Shown here piece by piece: positions 1-8,040 of a stretch of DNA of 46,162 nt. The notes beneath the pieces are model-generated. The model ran no database searches. It had not been told where the DNA came from and was given only the letters and a program-made list of their open reading frames with translations. The stretch comes from an uncultured Collinsella sp. (GTDB lineage: Bacteria; Actinomycetota; Coriobacteriia; Coriobacteriales; Coriobacteriaceae): the NCBI GenBank assembly GCA_958408685.1, contig CATYLC010000018.1, forward strand, positions 1 through 46,162, given 5' to 3'. The first letter of the stretch is position 1; each line of letters starts with the position of its first letter. The position numbers and the translations under genes were made by a program.

Positions 1-173
1 GCGACGGACCCGCAGCGCGGGCAGCGTTCGACTTCGTAGGCGGAGCCGGCCGCGTCGTCGAACGCCGCCGCGCGGATCACGTCCCTGACGGACTCGATAG
101 CGCGGCGGCGCTCGGTCTTGCTGAGGTTCGCCATGCCCTTCTTGAAGTTGAGGACCAGGTCTTCGGCGTTCAT
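1..173 (-). CDS. IS1595-like transposase, 5' end only (runs off the window)
   Basis: The reading frame begins with ATG at 173 on the minus strand and is still open at the window edge, giving about 57 residues. It starts MNAEDLVLNFKKGMANLSK, has a basic helical stretch, and reaches the first knuckle of a zinc ribbon (CPRCGS) at the edge. This layout, a short helical N-terminus followed by a CxxC zinc ribbon, is typical of IS1595-group transposases, which carry an ISXO2-like DDE domain further on. The DDE domain is outside the window, so the family call rests on the N-terminus alone. The sequence GTGGGGACACATG around 228-240, upstream of the start, could be near the element's end, but no target duplication can be seen. 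Confidence 0.55.
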   Translation of the reverse strand, partial: MNAEDLVLNFKKGMANLSKTERRRAIESVRDVIRAAAFDDAAGSAYEVERCPRCGSV

Positions 174-351
174 GCTGCCCCCATCATCGCGGTCTACGGG
201 GTCAACGATATGGCACCGTGGGGACACATGTATGTCAATCCTGGTCTAACAGAGCCTTTTTTAATCCCCGTCCCAGAAAAATCATCGGGAGTAGTGCCTG
301 CTCGAAAAGTAGTCAAAAAAGCCCCGTCCCAAAAAGACTGGGTATTGGGCG

Positions 352-379
352 TTGACAGTTGGCGAGCCGTAGGTAAAAT
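352..379 (+). promoter_or_regulatory. promoter of tRNA-Ala
   Basis: A perfect -35 box TTGACA (352-357) is followed after 16 bp by TAAAAT (374-379). The tRNA begins 13 bp after the -10 box, so transcription would start just upstream of the mature 5' end. Confidence 0.75.
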
Positions 380-392
380 ATCAACTTGTCCT

Positions 393-465
393 GGGGACGT
401 AGCTCAGTTGGGAGAGTGCTGCCGTCGCATGGCAGAGGCCGAGGGTTCGACTCCCTTCGTCTCCA
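393..465 (+). tRNA. tRNA-Ala (anticodon CGC)
   Basis: A full cloverleaf folds: acceptor GGGGACG/CGTCTCC, D-arm GCTC/GAGT, anticodon stem CTGCC/GGCAG with loop GTCGCAT (anticodon CGC), and a T-arm with TTCGACT. The acceptor stem has the G3-U70 wobble pair that marks alanine tRNAs. The discriminator is A; the 3' CCA is not fully encoded (ACCC follows). Reading GCG, it suits the GC-rich codon use of the neighbouring genes. Confidence 0.93.
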
Positions 466-480
466 CCCTTGGATTTGATA

Positions 481-511
481 AGCCGCTGACATTGTGTCGG
501 CGGCTTTTTTT
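481..511 (+). terminator. Rho-independent terminator after tRNA-Ala
   Basis: A 10-bp stem AGCCGCTGAC/GTCGGCGGCT with loop ATTGT is followed by seven T. It lies between the tRNA and the next start codon. Confidence 0.85.
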
Positions 512-530
512 AAAAAGAAAGGGCAATACC

Positions 531-1001
531 ATGGCCGAGCTTGAGTCCCAACCACTGTCTGCCGAGGAGCGCGCCGAGTTGGAAGAGCTCCGCGCCGAGA
601 AGGCTCGTCGCGAGGCCCAGGAAGAGACACGCCGTGAGCGTGAGGAGCTGGCCGCTTTGCGCGCCGAGCGCGAGAAGGCCGAGGAGGCCGCTGCGAATGT
701 TGCATCCGAGCCTGCGCCCGCGCCCAAGCCCGCGCCTGCGCCCAAGCCCGCCGCCGCGAAGCCCGCGCCCGCCGCACTCAAACCTCAGCCCAAAAAAGCC
801 GCTCACCCCAAGCCCGCCGAGCCCAAACCGAGCCGTGACGAGATGACCTTTGCCCAGCGCATGGTCACCTCCAAGGAGCCTACGGGCGAGAATGAGATCC
901 CCGGCATGGCTCCGGCTCAAAAAATCATCATCGTGCTCGCCCTCATCGCGTTTATCGTCTTTATGGTCTACACGATCACGGGCAGCATGGGCCTGCACTA
1001 A
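531..1001 (+). CDS. small coiled-coil, tail-anchored membrane protein of unknown function
   Basis: The protein has 156 residues. ATG at 531 follows an AGAAAGGG ribosome site; the frame is open further upstream, but there it would run through the tRNA. Residues 1-60 are a charged helix rich in Glu, Arg and Ala, likely a coiled coil. Residues 64-105 are a low-complexity linker of Ala-Pro-Lys repeats. A short conserved-looking part (TFAQRMVTSKEPTGENEIPGM) follows. One hydrophobic helix near residues 130-151 (KIIIVLALIAFIVFMVY) ends a few residues before the C-terminus. No signal peptide is visible, so the bulk should face the cytoplasm on a tail anchor. I recognise no family. It follows a tRNA terminator and stands alone. 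Confidence 0.75.
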   Translation: MAELESQPLSAEERAELEELRAEKARREAQEETRREREELAALRAEREKAEEAAANVASEPAPAPKPAPAPKPAAAKPAPAALKPQPKKAAHPKPAEPKPSRDEMTFAQRMVTSKEPTGENEIPGMAPAQKIIIVLALIAFIVFMVYTITGSMGLH

Positions 1002-1083
1002 CCTGTTCGCGCCGGGCTCCATGCCCGCACGTTCGCCTCGCCCAACCCTTAACCTCTGCACAACACATCTGAAAGGTCGCCCC

Positions 1084-2589
1084 ATGGCTTTGACCGACAT
1101 CTCGCATCCTACCGACATCGCAATGCTCACCGATCTGTACGAGCTCACTATGGCCCAGGGCCTGTGGGAGAGCGGCAAGGCCAATGAGCAGGGTTGTTTT
1201 ACGGCGTTTTACCGCGACCATCCCTTTGGCAGCGCGTATGCCGTCATGTGCGGCACCGCCGAGCTGCCCGAGCTTGTCGAGAACCTGCGCTTTACGCCCG
1301 AGGACATCGACTACCTCGCCTCGCTCCAGGCTCCGGCCGGCGGCGCGATGTTTAAGCCTGCATTCCTCGACTACCTGCGCAACTTCCGTGCACACGTGAA
1401 TATCGACGCCGTGCTCGAGGGCGAGCTCGTCTTTCCGCGCGAGCCCATGGTGCGCGTCACCGGCCCGGCGCTGGAGTGCCAGCTGCTCGAGACCGCGCTG
1501 CTCAACGTCGTCGGTTTCCAGACGCTTGTTGCCACCAAGACGGCGCGCGTGGTACTGGCAGCCGATGGTCGCCCCGTCGCCGAGTTCGGCCTGCGTCGTG
1601 CCCAGGGTCCCGATGGCGGCCTGGCTGTTGCGCGCGCGAGCTACGTGGCCGGCTGCTCGTCTACGTCTAACGTGCTTGCCGGGCGCCGCTACGGCATCCC
1701 CGTCTTTGGCACACACGCGCACAGCTGGGTGATGAGCTTCGATTCCGAGCTCGAGGCCTTCCGTGCGTTTGCCAAGTCGAGCCCCAAGAACTGTACGCTG
1801 CTCATCGACACCTATGACGTGCGCGAGGGCTGCGAGCATGCCATTACGGTCGCCAAGGAGATGGAGGCGGCGGGCGAGCGCCTGTCGGCTATTCGCATTG
1901 ACTCAGGCGACCTGGCCAAGCTCTCCAAGTATGTCCGCGGCCGTTTTGACGCCGAGGGCCTGCCCTATGTGGGGATTTCGGTCTCCAACGACCTTGACGA
2001 GTACACGATTCAGTCGCTGCTCGACCAGGGCGCGCCCATCGATAGCTTTGGCGTGGGTACCAAGCTTGCGACCTGCTACGATCAGCCGGCGCTGGGCGGC
2101 GTGTACAAGCTTTCCGCCCGCCGTGCGAGCGATGCGGACCCGTGGACGCCGGTGGTGAAGCTCTCCGAGCAGCCCTACAAGCGCACGATTCCGGGCGTGC
2201 AGCGTGTGCGCCGCTATTACGACGGCTTTGGCGGCCCGGTCTGCGACATGATCTATGACGAGGATCATCTGGCGGGGGAGGGCGCCGCGCGCGGCAATAC
2301 CCTCGTGGCCGTGAACGATGCCGCCCTGGTGACCGATGTGTCCGAGCTTGAGTATCGCGAGCTGCTGGTGCCGATCGTACGCGATGGCAGTGCGGTAGCC
2401 CCGCGCGAGAGCATCGAGGACGCACGCGAGCGCTGTGCTTGGGCAATCGATCATCTGGACGCGGCTTTCAAGCGCTTCCTGTATCCGCAGACCTACGTGG
2501 TGGGCATGGAACAGGGCTTGGCCCAGGTGCGCGACGAGCTCGTGCGCAAGAACATGGCCGCGGCTTCGGCCTTCCCCTGGGCAAAATGA
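1084..2589 (+). CDS. pncB: nicotinate phosphoribosyltransferase
   Basis: The 501-residue enzyme joins nicotinate to phosphoribosyl pyrophosphate with ATP use, giving nicotinate mononucleotide in the cytoplasmic NAD salvage (Preiss-Handler) pathway. Visible family marks are DLYELTMAQ near residue 17, EFGLRRAQGPDG (167-178), the phosphorylatable-histidine segment FGTHAHSW (208-215), the phosphate-binding RIDSGDLAKLS, and FGVGTKLAT. ATG at 1084 follows GAAAGG at good spacing; the frame extends to 850 without another ribosome site. The length fits the long bacterial PncB type. It appears monocistronic: 82 bp separate it from the gene before, and a hairpin repeat overlaps its stop codon. Confidence 0.95.
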   Translation: MALTDISHPTDIAMLTDLYELTMAQGLWESGKANEQGCFTAFYRDHPFGSAYAVMCGTAELPELVENLRFTPEDIDYLASLQAPAGGAMFKPAFLDYLRNFRAHVNIDAVLEGELVFPREPMVRVTGPALECQLLETALLNVVGFQTLVATKTARVVLAADGRPVAEFGLRRAQGPDGGLAVARASYVAGCSSTSNVLAGRRYGIPVFGTHAHSWVMSFDSELEAFRAFAKSSPKNCTLLIDTYDVREGCEHAITVAKEMEAAGERLSAIRIDSGDLAKLSKYVRGRFDAEGLPYVGISVSNDLDEYTIQSLLDQGAPIDSFGVGTKLATCYDQPALGGVYKLSARRASDADPWTPVVKLSEQPYKRTIPGVQRVRRYYDGFGGPVCDMIYDEDHLAGEGAARGNTLVAVNDAALVTDVSELEYRELLVPIVRDGSAVAPRESIEDARERCAWAIDHLDAAFKRFLYPQTYVVGMEQGLAQVRDELVRKNMAAASAFPWAK

Positions 2590-2631
2590 TCCGAAGGGGA
2601 CGGAGGAAAACGGATCATTTTCGTCCGTCCC
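2583..2631. repeat. palindromic repeat family D, copy 1 (overlaps the pncB stop codon)
   Basis: A perfect 11-bp inverted repeat, AAAATGATCCG (2583-2593) and CGGATCATTTT (2611-2621), encloses GGGGACGGAGG. The left arm contains the TGA stop of pncB. A second copy at 11708-11752 keeps the GGGGACGGAGG and CGGATCATTTT parts with a degraded left arm. The fold may also end pncB transcription. Confidence 0.8.
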
Positions 2632-2692
2632 GCACCGGGTGCCCCGGCTGCTCCAGCTCGCCCGAACGCTCGACATCCGATTGGTTTGACGT

Positions 2693-3820
2693 ATGACGAC
2701 TTCTTATAAAACGATGGTGGTAAAGATCGGCTCGTCCACGGTGGTGGGTGCCGACGGTAAGGTCAACCGCGCGTTTATCGGTGGCCTGGCCGATCAGGCC
2801 GCGGCCCTGCGCAAGCTCGGCTGGCGTCTGGTCGTGGTGAGTTCGGGTGCCATTGCCTGTGGCTATCCCGTGCTGGGCTTCGACCACAAACCGGTTGGCG
2901 ATCTGCCGAGCCTGCAGGCCTGCGCCTCGGCCGGCCAGTGCATCATCTCGTCGGCCTACGACGAGGAGTTCCATGCGCGTGACCTACTCACCTCGCTCGT
3001 GCTGCTCACGCGCCACGACACGGCGCGCCGTACGTCCTACCTGCACGCGCGCGACGCTTTGCTGCGCCTGGTGGAGCTGGGCGTGGTGCCGGTCGTCAAC
3101 GAAAACGACACCGTCACCGTCGACGAGATCAAGTTCGGCGACAACGATACACTCGCGGCCCTCGTGAGCTGCTTGGTTTCGGCGGACCTGTGCGTGACGC
3201 TGTCCGACATCGACGGCCTCTACACCGCCAATCCGCATGAGGATCCGACGGCCGAGTTTGTCCCGGTCGTGCGCAAAATCGATGCCAAGATCATTGCCTC
3301 GGCGGGCGATTCTTCGACGTCGGTGGGCACCGGCGGCATGATTACCAAGATCCGCGCGAGCCGCATTTTGATGACGGCTGGCATTCAGAGCGTGATTTGC
3401 TCGGGCGAGGTGCCCGATGCGCTCGTGCGCCTTGCCCGCGGCGAGAGCGTGGGCACGCTGTTCGACCCGCCGGCGGAGCGCCTGGATATTGCGCCGCGCA
3501 AGCTGTGGATCGCGCTGGGTGACAAGGCACATGGCTCGGTAACGGTTGACGACGGTGCCGCGAAGGCGCTGGTCAGCCGTGGCTCGTCCTTGCTCGCGGT
3601 GGGTATTCGCCAGGTCAATGGAGAGTTTGCCGAGGGCGATGTGCTCGATGTGTGCGATCCGAGCGGTATGGTCGTCGCCCGCGGTATCGCCGAGGCCGAT
3701 TCGGACGTGCTGGAGCTTGCTGCCGGCCGCCGCCAGGACCAGATCGCCGGCAACCGCCTGCTGGCAGACCTGGCCGAGAAACCCGCGATTCATCGAGACA
3801 ACTTAATTGTCTTTGCCTAA
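2693..3820 (+). CDS. proB: glutamate 5-kinase with C-terminal PUA domain
   Basis: The 375-residue enzyme phosphorylates glutamate at the gamma-carboxyl, the first and usually proline-inhibited step of proline synthesis. The amino-acid kinase domain fills about residues 1-255, with VVKIGSSTV at the N-terminus, VVSSGAIA, the glutamate/nucleotide-binding VVNENDTV and KFGDNDTLAALV, SDIDGLYTANP, and VGTGGMITKI. A PUA domain follows (about 275-365). No strong ribosome site precedes ATG 2693 (TTGGTTTGACGT lies upstream), so translation may start weakly. The partner proA is 1.9 kb downstream on the same strand, but a minus-strand gene and a terminator lie between, so the two are not one operon. Confidence 0.96.
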   Translation: MTTSYKTMVVKIGSSTVVGADGKVNRAFIGGLADQAAALRKLGWRLVVVSSGAIACGYPVLGFDHKPVGDLPSLQACASAGQCIISSAYDEEFHARDLLTSLVLLTRHDTARRTSYLHARDALLRLVELGVVPVVNENDTVTVDEIKFGDNDTLAALVSCLVSADLCVTLSDIDGLYTANPHEDPTAEFVPVVRKIDAKIIASAGDSSTSVGTGGMITKIRASRILMTAGIQSVICSGEVPDALVRLARGESVGTLFDPPAERLDIAPRKLWIALGDKAHGSVTVDDGAAKALVSRGSSLLAVGIRQVNGEFAEGDVLDVCDPSGMVVARGIAEADSDVLELAAGRRQDQIAGNRLLADLAEKPAIHRDNLIVFA

Positions 3821-3863
3821 CGGGTCGACGCTGCGCGCCGCCCAGAGCGACAATTTGTCATTC

Positions 3864-3905
3864 AAAAGGCGAGGCATGACCATCAGGTCTATGCCTCGCC
3901 TTTTT
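3864..3905 (+). terminator. Rho-independent terminator after proB
   Basis: The arms AAAAGGCGAGGCAT and ATGCCTCGCCTTTT form a 14-bp perfect stem, with T residues at the end. The A-rich left arm allows use in both directions. Confidence 0.88.
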
Positions 3906-4031
3906 CATGCCAACTTGTTCGCTCTGGGCGGCGCTCGCTTCTTTTGTTCGACCTACGATACAAAGCCACTCGCTTAGGGGCGTTTTCGCTTTCCGCCTTC
4001 TACCTGCGGTGGCCGTAACGCCGGCATATCG

Positions 4032-4100
4032 TAAGTTGCGGTGAAATAGTTCCTGTTTGGTGGCTTTAAAGCCTTTAGCAGTCCCTATTTCACCGCAACT
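4032..4100. repeat. palindromic repeat family B, copy 1
   Basis: The arms AGTTGCGGTGAAATAG (left) and CTATTTCACCGCAACT (right) are perfectly complementary and enclose about 35 bp. The same arms recur at 12017-12089, so this is a dispersed extragenic palindrome. It lies between the proB terminator and the end of the hydrolase gene. Confidence 0.8.
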
Positions 4101-4122
4101 CGTTGAGGCGGCGGGGTCCCAC

Positions 4123-4157
4123 TGCCGGCGCTTGGGGACGTTCCTATTGTGCCGGCA
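4123..4157. repeat. hairpin with GGGGAC in the loop (family E)
   Basis: TGCCGGC (4123-4129) and GCCGGCA (4151-4157) form a 7-bp stem. The loop starts GCTTGGGGACGTTCC. A further GGGGAC stands at 4161-4166, just outside. Only one copy is in this window, so calling it a repeat is an inference from its likeness to families A and D. Confidence 0.5.
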
Positions 4158-4175
4158 GGTGGGGACACTCCTTCG

Positions 4176-5594
4176 CTAGAAGATTCGGCGCAGGTCTCCG
4201 CGGTTGAGGGCTTCGTCGAAGAGGTGCTTGAATACCACGCTGCCGTGCAGTCCATCGTGCTCGAACTCGTTGGTCACCCAGACGTGCGAGTTGCCCACGC
4301 GACTGAGCGTGTCGAGCTGCATGCCCGAGTCTACGTACATGTCGTCGAAATACACGGCGGCTTGGAGCGGCACCTCGTTACAGGCCAGGCGCTGCGGGTC
4401 GTAGATCTTGTCCCAGCTGGTGTCCTCCATCAGCAGGTCCATCGCGGGCTTGAAGGGCTTAAGCTCGGGCATCTGCTCAAACATCCACGGGAACATGGCC
4501 TCGCCGGTAAACATGAGCGGGCGCGCGAGTGTGTCGAACTCGGCACGATGAGCTTTCTCTTCTGCCGCGGCCCAGCGAATGGGCATGGTGTCGCCATCGG
4601 CGTAGATGAACTCTTGCAGCGTCCAGTACAGAGGATTCGTGCGCGTGTTGGTGCGCTCGAAAGCGCGCATCAAAAAGCTATCGGATACTGAGGCACCGCA
4701 GCTCAGCGTGCCGTCGCCATCAACAAACGCATGGTCGATAATCCAGTGCATGCGCTCAAAGCTCGGCTTCATGCCAAAGTCGCTGCCCATGAGCTGAAGG
4801 CGCTCGACCGTCATCGGCGAGCCGTCGGGTAGCACGGGCTTTTGCTCTTCGATAGCATCGGCCAGGGCCGCCACCCGCTCAACGTCGGCGGGGTAGCGGT
4901 CGTAATACTGCTGCGTCTTGGCGGCCATGCGCGGGAAGGTGTGCGCGTAGACTTCGCTGGCACTCGCCGGCACGTGCGGAATGCCGCCGCAGGTAAAGCT
5001 TGCCGCCACGCCCTCGGGGAAGAGCGACAGGTAGCTCAGCGTCAAAAAGCCGCCGTAGCTCTGGCCGAGCGTGACCCAGGGCTTACCGCCAAAGCCCACG
5101 AGGCGCAGGTACTCAAAATCGCGCACGATGGAGCTGGCGAGGTGGCGCTTGAGGAAGTCCGCCTGCGAGCGTGCGGCATCGGAGCCGGCCGCTGCCGCGC
5201 GCTCGCCCAGAGCCGCGATCGTGCGCCCGTCCACACAGCTGCTGCGCCCGGTGCCGCGCTGGTCGGGCAGGACGACGCGGAAGTGTTTGACGGCTTCCTC
5301 AATCCAGCCATCGCTTGTGGGCGACAGCGGACGCGGGCTCTCGCCGCCGGGGCCGCCCTGCAAAAAGAGGAGGAGCGGCAGGTCGTCGTTGATGCGGTCG
5401 GGCGCGCAAACCACGCGGTAGAAATGCTTGATGCTCTCGGGTGCGCCGGCGATGGGCGCCGGCATAGCGCCGCGGCGCATGGTGCTGCCGACGGCCAGGA
5501 GCATCGGCTCCAGGCCGCGCCAGTCAAGGGGGACGTCGATGCTGTGGTCCTCGACATAGAGGCCGGGGACGTGGTACGAAGTGATGAGGGCCAT
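4176..5594 (-). CDS. alpha/beta hydrolase of the proline iminopeptidase (S33) type
   Basis: The 472-residue protein should cleave N-terminal proline (or a related residue) from peptides in the cytoplasm. Seen in the sequence are the oxyanion-loop motif LQGGPGG (78-84), DQRGTGRS (111-118), the nucleophile elbow GQSYGG with Ser179, and a C-terminal NEFEHDGLH that carries the likely catalytic histidine. These are the marks of family S33 prolyl aminopeptidases; the length suits the longer bacterial forms. ATG at 5594 follows GGAAG; the frame runs to 5684, but that would invade the proA leader. It is divergent from proA and sits between proB and proA, which hints at a link between peptide-proline release and proline synthesis. 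Substrate preference cannot be read from the sequence. Confidence 0.85.
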   Translation of the reverse strand: MALITSYHVPGLYVEDHSIDVPLDWRGLEPMLLAVGSTMRRGAMPAPIAGAPESIKHFYRVVCAPDRINDDLPLLLFLQGGPGGESPRPLSPTSDGWIEEAVKHFRVVLPDQRGTGRSSCVDGRTIAALGERAAAAGSDAARSQADFLKRHLASSIVRDFEYLRLVGFGGKPWVTLGQSYGGFLTLSYLSLFPEGVAASFTCGGIPHVPASASEVYAHTFPRMAAKTQQYYDRYPADVERVAALADAIEEQKPVLPDGSPMTVERLQLMGSDFGMKPSFERMHWIIDHAFVDGDGTLSCGASVSDSFLMRAFERTNTRTNPLYWTLQEFIYADGDTMPIRWAAAEEKAHRAEFDTLARPLMFTGEAMFPWMFEQMPELKPFKPAMDLLMEDTSWDKIYDPQRLACNEVPLQAAVYFDDMYVDSGMQLDTLSRVGNSHVWVTNEFEHDGLHGSVVFKHLFDEALNRGDLRRIF

Positions 5595-5707
5595 GCGGTA
5601 CTTCCGTTCGTTGCGGTGTTTCGGGTTGACCAATTCTACCGCCGCGTGCGAGGGCATGCACAAATCGGCTACCATGGTGGGCAAACATCTAAGAGAAAGG
5701 GCCGCCT

Positions 5708-6994
5708 ATGTCGGTCGATATAGCCACGTATGTCCATGATCTTGCCGTTGCCGCCAAGGCAGCGTCGGCCTCGCTTGCCACGGCGAGCGACGAGCAGCGC
5801 CAGGAGGCCGTGTGCGCCATGGCCACAGCGCTGCGCGACGGTGTCGATTCCATCGTTGCCGCCAACGAGCTCGATATGTCCGCCGCGCGCGATGCGGGGA
5901 CCTCGGCGGGGCTCCTCGATCGCCTGTTGCTGACGCCCGAGCGCGTTGAGGGCATGGCCGCCGGCCTGGAGAAGCTCGCTGAGCTGCCCGATCCTGTCGG
6001 CCGCGTGCTCGACCACCGCGTGCTTGCAAGCGGCGTTGACCTCACCCGCGTGAGCGTGCCGCTGGGCCTGGTCGCCATGGTCTATGAGGCACGCCCCAAC
6101 GTGACGGCCGATGCCGCGGGCATCTGCATCCGCACCGGCAACGCCTGCATTCTGCGCGGCGGTTCGCTGGCCTATCACTCGTGCGCCATGATTGCTGAAC
6201 TGCTGGCCGATGCGCTCGAGGCCAAGGGTTTCCCGCGCGAGGCTATCTCGATGATCGAGTCCACCGACCGCGAGGCCACCGGCGAGCTCATGAAGCTCCG
6301 CGGCATCGTCGACGTGCTCATTCCGCGTGGCGGTGCGGGCCTGATTCAGCGTTGCGTGCGCGAGTCGCTTGTGCCGGTGATCGAGACGGGCACGGGCAAC
6401 TGCCATATCTACGTGCATGAATCCGCCGACTTTGACAAGGCGCTCAACATTATCGTCAATGCCAAGACCCAGCGCGTGGGCGTGTGCAATGCCGCCGAGT
6501 CGCTGCTGGTCGACCGTGCCGTTGCGGATCGCTTCCTGCCCGCAGTCGTTGCCGTGCTGCACGACCACGGCGTGCTGATTCACGGCGACGAGGCCACGTG
6601 CGCTGCATGCGCTGACGCTGGGCTTGCCGAGGGCGACGACTATGTTGCCGCGACTGAGGAGGATTGGGGCCGTGAGTACCTGGCACTCGAGATGAGCGTG
6701 AAGGTCGTGGCGAACGAGGACGAGGCCATCGCGCACATTAACCACTACGGCACCATGCACTCCGAGGCTATCATCGCCGAGGACGAAGATGCCTGTGAGC
6801 GCTTCCTGGATGCAGTCGATGCCTCGGCCGTGTACGCCAACGCCAGCACGCGCTTCACTGACGGCGGCGAGTTTGGGCTGGGTGCCGAGATCGGCATCTC
6901 GACCCAAAAGCTCCACGCCCGCGGCCCCTTTGCCGCCGAGGCCCTCACCACCTACAAATACAAGCTCCGCGGCACCGGCCAGGTCCGCCCCTAA
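5708..6994 (+). CDS. proA: gamma-glutamyl phosphate reductase (glutamate-5-semialdehyde dehydrogenase)
   Basis: The 428-residue enzyme reduces glutamyl-5-phosphate with NADPH to glutamate semialdehyde, the second step of proline synthesis, using the product of proB. Family marks are YEARPNVTADAAGICIRTGN with LRGG, VLIPRGGAGLI, ETGTGNCHIYV, the catalytic-cysteine segment QRVGVCNAAE with Cys260, and the C-terminal ASTRFTDGGEFGLGAEIGIS. ATG 5708 follows AGAAAGGG. Length is normal for ProA. It is transcribed divergently from the peptidase gene and followed directly by a hairpin of repeat family A that can end transcription. Confidence 0.97.
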   Translation: MSVDIATYVHDLAVAAKAASASLATASDEQRQEAVCAMATALRDGVDSIVAANELDMSAARDAGTSAGLLDRLLLTPERVEGMAAGLEKLAELPDPVGRVLDHRVLASGVDLTRVSVPLGLVAMVYEARPNVTADAAGICIRTGNACILRGGSLAYHSCAMIAELLADALEAKGFPREAISMIESTDREATGELMKLRGIVDVLIPRGGAGLIQRCVRESLVPVIETGTGNCHIYVHESADFDKALNIIVNAKTQRVGVCNAAESLLVDRAVADRFLPAVVAVLHDHGVLIHGDEATCAACADAGLAEGDDYVAATEEDWGREYLALEMSVKVVANEDEAIAHINHYGTMHSEAIIAEDEDACERFLDAVDASAVYANASTRFTDGGEFGLGAEIGISTQKLHARGPFAAEALTTYKYKLRGTGQVRP

Positions 6995-7008
6995 ACTCCG
7001 TATAAACT

Positions 7009-7050
7009 AAAACCACCACAAAGGGGACAGGCACCTTTGTGGTGGTTTTT
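7009..7050 (+). repeat. REP hairpin family A, copy 1 (left of the RAYT gene; likely terminator of proA)
   Basis: A 16-bp stem AAAACCACCACAAAGG/CCTTTGTGGTGGTTTT encloses the asymmetric loop GGACAGGCA. With T residues at the right end it also looks like a Rho-independent terminator 14 bp after proA. Copies at 7984-8025 and 8695-8735 have the same stem but the reverse-complement loop, so this copy is inverted relative to them. Confidence 0.9.
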
Positions 7051-7211
7051 GCTTGTTCGCGCGTTCGTTCGTTGCTCAAGTGTATCTAAGCATATTTCCG
7101 TTAAGCAATAGATGACATTTCGGCAGGTGGACGGCATAATCGGTGAGTAGATTCTCGCTGCTTTGCATGCGCTGTGGCGGTATGTTTTGATATGAGAGCA
7201 AGGAGATGCCC

Positions 7212-7970
7212 ATGTCAAGAAAACCGCGGCAGAAATCGCAGATTGGCCTGTATCACATTACGATGAGAGGCAATGGCAAGCAGCTCCTGTTTGAGGATGA
7301 TGAAGACAGGAAGCGGCTGCTGTCACTTGTTCGGTCCTCGATATTACGATTCAACATCAAACTTATCGCTTGGTGTCTGATGGGCAACCATGTTCATCTT
7401 GTTGTAAGCGATCCCGATGATAACGTGAGCGAGGCAATGCATCTTGTCATGTCTTGCTACGCGACATGGTATAACCGTCGGCATGGGCATGTCGGCCATG
7501 TTTTTCAGGACAGATTTTCGAGCGCTCCTATTTTGAGCGATGAGTATCTTCTCGATGCTATTCGATATGTGCATTTCAATCCGCAAAAGGCCGGGATTTG
7601 TCTGTTCGACGAGTATCGATGGAGCAGCCATCTGGATTATGTTGAACGCGACCCGTCTATTGCGACGGTCGATTTAGCGTTTGTTCGCTTTGCGTTTCCG
7701 CGCGTTCGTGACTATCAGACTTTTATGGGCGCATCGAATGGTGTGGTCGTTCGTCCACCAACGGGTGGGCGCATCGATGAGGATGAAGCCCTGGATGTGG
7801 GGTTATCGCTGATTCGCTCGTTCGGTCTGAGCGAGCTTTCCGATGTCAAGGCTCTCGATAAAATCAAACGAAACGAGATTTTGGCTGCAATGCGGAGGGC
7901 CGGCCTTTCAATCCGTCAGATCCAGCGCCTGACGGGCGTGGGGGAGTGGTCAATTCGCAAGGCAGGTTAA
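7212..7970 (+). CDS. REP-associated tyrosine (HUH, Y1) transposase, RAYT; intact catalytic motifs
   Basis: The 252-residue protein belongs to the TnpA-REP family of single-strand nucleases related to IS200/IS605 transposases, which bind and process REP hairpins. Seen are IGLYHITMRGNGKQLLF, the HUH motif H60-V61-H62 in CLMGNHVHLV, GHVFQDRF, and the likely catalytic Tyr119 in RYVHFNPQKAG. The C-terminal about 60 residues end in a helix-turn-helix (LSIRQIQRLTGVGEWSIRK). ATG 7212 is preferred over 7206 because AAGGAG at 7200-7205 would touch the earlier ATG. The gene is flanked by family A hairpins in inverted orientation, the usual arrangement of a RAYT with its REPs. Its base composition is AT-richer than its neighbours, which suggests acquisition. 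Confidence 0.9.
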   Translation: MSRKPRQKSQIGLYHITMRGNGKQLLFEDDEDRKRLLSLVRSSILRFNIKLIAWCLMGNHVHLVVSDPDDNVSEAMHLVMSCYATWYNRRHGHVGHVFQDRFSSAPILSDEYLLDAIRYVHFNPQKAGICLFDEYRWSSHLDYVERDPSIATVDLAFVRFAFPRVRDYQTFMGASNGVVVRPPTGGRIDEDEALDVGLSLIRSFGLSELSDVKALDKIKRNEILAAMRRAGLSIRQIQRLTGVGEWSIRKAG

Positions 7971-7983
7971 TCCCGATGCAACT

Positions 7984-8025
7984 AAAAACCACCACAAAGG
8001 TGCCTGTCCCCTTTGTGGTGGTTTT
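7984..8025 (-). repeat. REP hairpin family A, copy 2 (right of the RAYT gene)
   Basis: Same stem as copy 1 with loop TGCCTGTCC, the reverse complement of the copy 1 loop. It lies between the convergent ends of the RAYT and HD genes, where it could terminate both. Confidence 0.9.
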
Positions 8026-8040
8026 AGGTGGCGTGAGCGG

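Noticed and set aside
705..830. minisatellite-like CCCAAGCCCGCGCC repeats
   Set aside because: They encode the Ala-Pro-Lys linker of the tail-anchored protein in frame and need no other explanation.
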